A DNA stretch of 20,132 nucleotides, taken from Bacteroides sp. CAG:545. GTDB lineage: Bacteria; Bacteroidota; Bacteroidia; Bacteroidales; UBA932. Every line of letters starts with the position of its first letter. Within the stretch, counting starts at the first letter, position 1. Positions 16,727-20,132 of the stretch are shown here, one piece after another. Position numbers and translations under genes: made by a program. The stretch covers positions 1 to 20,132 of the forward strand of contig HF996043.1 in NCBI GenBank assembly GCA_000432515.1, written 5' to 3'. The notes under the pieces were generated by a model. That model was not told the DNA's origin. It did no database searches and saw only the letters and a list, made by a program, of their open reading frames with translations.

Positions 16727-18076
16727 TTACAATAATGGCGTCATATAATGCGGAAGATAGGTGATATTATCTTCTTCTTTATAGTCGGCTGCATGAAGTA
16801 CAGTGGGCGTGGTCATGTGTTCGCCAAACCTTTTCATACACTTAGTTAAGGAAGATAACGTGTAGTTCTTTCCGCTCTTGACTTCTATCGGACGGATATT
16901 GTGGCGGCTGGTTACCTTGTTCTTTTGGAGCAAGAAGTCAATCTCCATACGTTCCTCAACAGCCTCTGACGACTTGCCATAGAAGAAAAGCTTGTTTTCG
17001 TTGGCTGTAAGCATTTGGGCTACTATATTCTCAATCAGCATTCCCTCGTTTACTTCCAGTTTTCCAAAAAGCAACTTTTGGTATATCTCATACGAGACAA
17101 TCCCTTTTTCATCGAAAGCGTGACTGATTAACAAGCCAGTATCATTCATATAACATTTCAAGGTTGTGCGGTCTTCGTTCATCTTCAGCCCGATGTTCGG
17201 CTCGGTCGAATTGTAACAGATATTGACCACTCTTGCATCCTTTAGCCAAAAGAACGCGTCATCCCAATCGCGATATTTCGCACCAGGCTTAAGGGCAGAT
17301 AACCGGAACTTCTTTTCGTGCTTGGAGAGCTGAGATGGTATCTGGTCGAAGATTGATACTACCTTGTCAGCTATCTCACCCGCATAATTGAAAATGTCGT
17401 TACGATAGATGGTCAGTACGTCGCGCTTAGCAGCATCTACTGCATCAAAATCTTTGGTCTCAACATATTTTTTGACAGCCTGCGGCATTCCTCCCACTAT
17501 CATATAGAGTCGGAAAGCATCCATTGCCTGCCGATGGAAGGCCTGCCCCATCGGCTTCCGTTCAGCAAACCTCTTCCGTATCAACTCCATCAGCATTTCG
17601 TTGCCTGTGGCCCATAGAAACTCTTCAAAGTCCATCGGATACATCTGAATGGGGCGTTCTTCTGAGGGGAGTACGATACCTTGCGTATTTTTCTTGATGC
17701 TTACCAGTGAACCTGTCTCAATGTAGTCATATCGACCATCAGCCACCAGAAACTTGATGGCAGCTCTCGCTCTGGGACACAATTGCACCTCGTCAAGGAT
17801 GATGAGTGATTTGCGTTCGTGAAGCCTCACTTTATAGTGTTGGCTCAGGTAGAGGAACAGCGTGTCGAGATCCTCAAGATAGAGATCAAACCAGTCTCTA
17901 ACCATCTTGGGAGCCTTATTGAAGTCGATGAGAATATATGATTCGTACTCATTCTTACCGAACTCCTCTACAATATAACTCTTTCCGATGCGTCGCGCTC
18001 CCTCTATAAGTAGTGCCACCTCTCCGTTTCTTTTCTCCTTCCAGTCAAGTAGTTGCTGATATATTTTACGCTTCAT
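16727..18076 (-). CDS. AAA ATPase with C-terminal DUF4143 (nuclease-like) domain
   Basis: About 449 residues from the Met at 18076. Walker A is GARRIGKS at residues 26-33 and Walker B is LIILDEVQ at 91-98, followed by the sensor-like stretch YIETGSLVSI. The C-terminal DUF4143 part has EIDFLL and, later, RPIEVKSGKNY, the D...E-x-K pattern of PD-(D/E)xK nuclease folds. Such ATPases are numerous in Bacteroidales, often strain-variable, and of unproven function; links to toxin-antitoxin or DNA transactions have been suggested but not shown here. The frame is open up to 18217, but a promoter and three direct repeats lie in that extension, so the later start is preferred. There is no partner gene beside it. 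Confidence 0.85.
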   Translation of the reverse strand: MKRKIYQQLLDWKEKRNGEVALLIEGARRIGKSYIVEEFGKNEYESYILIDFNKAPKMVRDWFDLYLEDLDTLFLYLSQHYKVRLHERKSLIILDEVQLCPRARAAIKFLVADGRYDYIETGSLVSIKKNTQGIVLPSEERPIQMYPMDFEEFLWATGNEMLMELIRKRFAERKPMGQAFHRQAMDAFRLYMIVGGMPQAVKKYVETKDFDAVDAAKRDVLTIYRNDIFNYAGEIADKVVSIFDQIPSQLSKHEKKFRLSALKPGAKYRDWDDAFFWLKDARVVNICYNSTEPNIGLKMNEDRTTLKCYMNDTGLLISHAFDEKGIVSYEIYQKLLFGKLEVNEGMLIENIVAQMLTANENKLFFYGKSSEAVEERMEIDFLLQKNKVTSRHNIRPIEVKSGKNYTLSSLTKCMKRFGEHMTTPTVLHAADYKEEDNITYLPHYMTPLL

Positions 18077-18089
18077 AATGATAGTATCT

Positions 18090-18174
18090 GCACCTTTTTG
18101 AGATTTTTGTTTCATCATATTATACACCTTTTCGAGATTTTCTCCGCTGTAAATATACACCTTTTTAAGATTTT
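18090..18174. repeat. three direct repeats in the ATPase leader
   Basis: Copies at 18090-18107, 18123-18141 and 18156-18174 are about 33-34 bases apart. On the gene's strand they read AAAATCTCAAAAAGGTGCA, AAAATCTCGAAAAGGTGTA and AAAATCTTAAAAAGGTGTA. One lies in the promoter spacer and two in the predicted leader, the last ending 13 bases before the ATG. The spacing is about three helical turns, as expected for a cooperative protein-binding site, but an RNA role is equally possible. Confidence 0.8.
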
Positions 18175-18181
18175 TTGCAAA
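18150..18181 (-). promoter_or_regulatory. promoter of the DUF4143 ATPase gene
   Basis: On the minus strand TTTG (18181 to 18178), 20 bases, then TATATTTA (18157 to 18150), one mismatch from TAnnTTTG. The first direct repeat fills the spacer between the two boxes. The leader would be about 65 bases long. Confidence 0.6.
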
Positions 18182-18208
18182 CATTTTGTACCGCGTGCGA
18201 GAAGCAGA

Positions 18209-18269
18209 CCGCCGCATATGGAATCACTCCAGATGCGGCGGGCAGAAACGCTCAACTGATGCGTTGAGC
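18209..18269. other. two strong hairpins between the ATPase and the DUF2807 gene
   Basis: CCGCCGCAT at 18209-18217 pairs with 18233-18241, and TGGA/TCCA continue the stem inside, giving 13 bp with one mismatch and a 5-base loop. A second hairpin has GCTCAAC (18250-18256) and GTTGAGC (18263-18269) around a 6-base loop. They lie downstream of the DUF2807 operon on the minus strand and may end its transcript, although no T-run follows either one. Confidence 0.5.
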
Positions 18270-18289
18270 CTCAATATATGTAAACTAAA

Positions 18290-19348
18290 TCAATGCCTTA
18301 CCACGTTACTTGATTTGTTGATTACGGACTTAGGGCGGCCGTAGTAATCTATGTGGGCGTTCCCGGATGTCTCGGTCTCAAGCTTTTCGGTAACAGTGAC
18401 GGAGGCCCCGGACACCCCTGACAGATTCAATGACGCATCCTTCACCGTAAATTTCTCGGCATTGACAACAGCAGTTCCGCTGCCAGAGACGGCCAGCTCA
18501 TTTCCGGTTCCTTTGAGGGACAGAGATGTAGCGCCATGCATATCAGCAGAGACCTTTCTGATTGCCCCGGATAAATTGAAAGATGAGGTGCCGGAGAGAG
18601 TAGCGCATAGTTCACCGGCATTGACTTCTAACGTCTTGAACTTGCTCACGCCGCTGGCTGTCGCATTGATGGACTCAGAACGGAAATTCTCCAGACTGAT
18701 CTTGGACGTACCCGACATGGACAAGACTACCTTATCCGAATTTATCGAGGAAATGCCGCCTATCTCAGCAACTCCGCTGCACGTGATATGGCAAGAGCCG
18801 GACGTCAGAGTCAGGTTGTTAATCTTGGTGGAACCGCTCATAGTGATAGTCGCCTTGTCCCACGTTCCGGAAAGCCCTTCGAGTTTAGTTATTCCGGACA
18901 GGTTGACCGCCAGGCTCTCACCCGAAAACGCGCCGCCGGACACGCTCATCTGAGAGTTCCCGCTCAACGTAACGCTCGGAAACTCAGGCGTATATATTGT
19001 TACGGTCGCGCTCGGGATACTTACATTCGAACTGCGATACGGATACTTCTTCATTTTCTTTACCAGTTCAAGGGCACTTCCGGTCTGCCTGATTTCGAAC
19101 AGGTCGATGTCATCCCTGTCCCACACTTCCATAATGACTTTATAGTGATCCGACTTGACCAATGATATTTTATAATTTGTAGAGACGAATCGGCCCCTTC
19201 CGGAAACCGTCTGGCCGTCAGACACGGTACGGATGGCATTGAAAGACGTAAAATCATATTCCCGTCTCACAGCAGGATTTTCACCTGCATTGACCTGAAT
19301 CACGGACATCGCGCAAAGCAATATCAGCACAAAAAGATTCTTTTTCAT
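18290..19348 (-). CDS. secreted DUF2807 (head GIN domain) protein
   Basis: 352 residues with a signal peptide (MKKNLFVLILLCAMSVIQVNA). The N-terminal part (YDFTSFNAIRTVSDGQTV, then VWDRDDIDLFEIRQ) is the typical opening of DUF2807 proteins. From about residue 130 the sequence is a run of short repeats with the pattern L-x-x-SGxxx-I/L (LSGITKLEGLSG, MSGSTKINNL, ASGVSKFKTL, LSGTSSF), which fold as a right-handed beta-helix. These domains are widespread in Bacteroidetes, exported and of unknown function. It starts 12 bases after the anti-sigma-like gene and is last in the sigma-factor operon. Confidence 0.88.
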   Translation of the reverse strand: MKKNLFVLILLCAMSVIQVNAGENPAVRREYDFTSFNAIRTVSDGQTVSGRGRFVSTNYKISLVKSDHYKVIMEVWDRDDIDLFEIRQTGSALELVKKMKKYPYRSSNVSIPSATVTIYTPEFPSVTLSGNSQMSVSGGAFSGESLAVNLSGITKLEGLSGTWDKATITMSGSTKINNLTLTSGSCHITCSGVAEIGGISSINSDKVVLSMSGTSKISLENFRSESINATASGVSKFKTLEVNAGELCATLSGTSSFNLSGAIRKVSADMHGATSLSLKGTGNELAVSGSGTAVVNAEKFTVKDASLNLSGVSGASVTVTEKLETETSGNAHIDYYGRPKSVINKSSNVVRH

Positions 19349-19360
19349 AGCATTGATAAT

Positions 19361-19876
19361 TTAGATTTTATTAACATTCTGAGTACCAGCATAATATGCC
19401 TGACAACATTCGCCGTAAAGGGCTCTGATTTCTTCCAGGCTGCTGTCGCAATACTTCCTCGTAACCTCCAGTTTTTCAGCATTTCCAAGGCCGTCAAGCC
19501 CCCCGATCATGCTGTCCGGAGAATTAAGCAGCTCCTCAATGACCGCCGACAAGTCCATTTCCCTGCACAGCTCGGAAGACATCTCCATCTCCCGTACCTC
19601 CGAAAGCAGCGGCGCCACGCCATCCCGATAGTTCGTCATATAGACCTCGACCGGATCGACCTGAGCCTCCGGCCATCGCAGAATGACGAGAATTGTCAAT
19701 GCTGCCGCCATCCCGACAAAGGTCAATGCAATTGTACGTCTGCGGAAACGTTTCCTTGCACGCTCTTTATGTAGCCGCCCAAGAAAATCTTGCTCGGAGA
19801 CGGACGGATCTGCTCTGGCCTCATCTGCAAGGCTTCTATAGTTGTCGAAATATTTTTCTATATCATTCATAATCAT
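19361..19876 (-). CDS. single-pass membrane protein in anti-sigma position
   Basis: 171 residues from the first Met, or 169 from Met3 (19870). An N-terminal cytoplasmic-looking region ends in a basic cluster (RKRFRRR), followed by one hydrophobic segment (IALTFVGMAAALTILVIL) near residues 48-65 and a mainly acidic, helical C-terminal domain with four Cys. By the positive-inside rule the N-terminus is cytosolic. Its start overlaps the sigma-factor gene by 8-14 bases. Position, topology and overlap suggest an anti-sigma factor that holds the sigma factor at the membrane, but there is no recognisable zinc anti-sigma motif and the sequence matches no family I know. Confidence 0.65.
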   Translation of the reverse strand: MIMNDIEKYFDNYRSLADEARADPSVSEQDFLGRLHKERARKRFRRRTIALTFVGMAAALTILVILRWPEAQVDPVEVYMTNYRDGVAPLLSEVREMEMSSELCREMDLSAVIEELLNSPDSMIGGLDGLGNAEKLEVTRKYCDSSLEEIRALYGECCQAYYAGTQNVNKI

Positions 19877-20132
19877 TGACTTTCAATTTTTCTCTTAGCC
19901 TCTCTGCAAGTTTTCTGCGGCCTCTGAGGTATTGACTTCGGACAGAGGACTCGCTGATTCCCAGCATTGACGCAATCTCTTTATAATCAATGTCTTCTAT
20001 AAGCTTCAATGTCAATATCGTCCGGTATCCGTCCGGCATTGCCTTCAGCAGGTCCATCACCATCGGGAACACTTTTCCGTCCAATCCGGACCAGACCTCT
20101 TCATTGTCATCGGCAAGAACAGGTTCAGCAGA
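19863..20132 (-). CDS. ECF-type RNA polymerase sigma factor, C-terminal part
   Basis: 89 codons are visible; the frame stays open to the window edge, so the start is outside. A TTG at 20084 that could be read as a start is probably internal, because coding-like sequence continues upstream (LADDNEEVW). The visible part is sigma region 4: LLKAMPDGYRTILTLKLIE, then the helix-turn-helix DYKEIASMLGISESSVRSQYLRGRRKL, which contacts the -35 equivalent element. It heads a stress-response-like operon with a membrane protein and a DUF2807 protein, and ECF operons commonly activate themselves. The trigger is unknown. Confidence 0.88.
   Translation of the reverse strand, partial: SAEPVLADDNEEVWSGLDGKVFPMVMDLLKAMPDGYRTILTLKLIEDIDYKEIASMLGISESSVRSQYLRGRRKLAERLREKLKVNDYE

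Noticed and set aside
18090..18174. A CRISPR array made of the three 19-base repeats
   Set aside because: Only three short repeats, with spacers of about 15 bases, inside a promoter and leader, and no cas gene in the window.
18077..18217. A longer N-terminus for the DUF4143 ATPase
   Set aside because: The extension is a translation of the three direct repeats and the promoter, and Walker A spacing from the later start is normal for the family.

Overview
The window looks like a chromosomal segment of a Bacteroidales bacterium. The protein families point that way: a DUF2723/TMEM260-like membrane protein, a DUF2807 'head GIN' protein, a DUF4143 ATPase, a Bacteroides-type lipoprotein with BIG2 domains, and MenA for menaquinone. 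So do the promoters, several of which match the Bacteroidetes consensus (TTTG, about 20 bases, TAnnTTTG), and the general lack of Shine-Dalgarno sequences. The genus is not readable from the sequence.

Layout. Positions 1-283 hold no convincing gene; they contain hairpins and a likely terminator for the minus-strand operon that follows. From 6952 down to 284 lies a tight minus-strand operon: a DUF2723 membrane protein, lepA, a family 2 glycosyltransferase and menA, with neighbouring genes 6 bases apart or overlapping. Upstream of it, 8461-7061 (minus) is a lipoprotein built of bacterial Ig-like domains. It is divergent from a secreted GH3 beta-glucosidase (8755-10855, plus) whose frame is broken by a 37-bp tandem duplication. 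A second compact minus-strand operon (14178-10875) encodes a short-chain polyprenyl diphosphate synthase, a U32 tRNA hydroxylase (TrhP-like) and the ribosome-assembly GTPase RsgA. Upstream of it is an AraC-family regulator (15157-14243).

The stretch from about 15158 to 18289 looks like an accessory insert. It holds a headless coding remnant (15301-15576), a 226-bp imperfect palindrome with perfect 21-bp ends (15754-15979), a small outer-membrane beta-barrel protein, and an AAA/DUF4143 ATPase preceded by three short direct repeats that overlap its promoter. The pentamer CATTG/CAATG, strongly over-represented elsewhere in the window, is nearly absent here except inside the palindrome.

The right end (18290-20132, minus) is an envelope-stress-like operon: the C-terminal part of an ECF sigma factor, a single-pass membrane protein in the position of an anti-sigma factor, and a secreted DUF2807 protein.

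No complete undescribed system is evident. The most unusual signals are the palindromic element, the GH3 duplication, the ATPase leader repeats and the CATTG motif bias.
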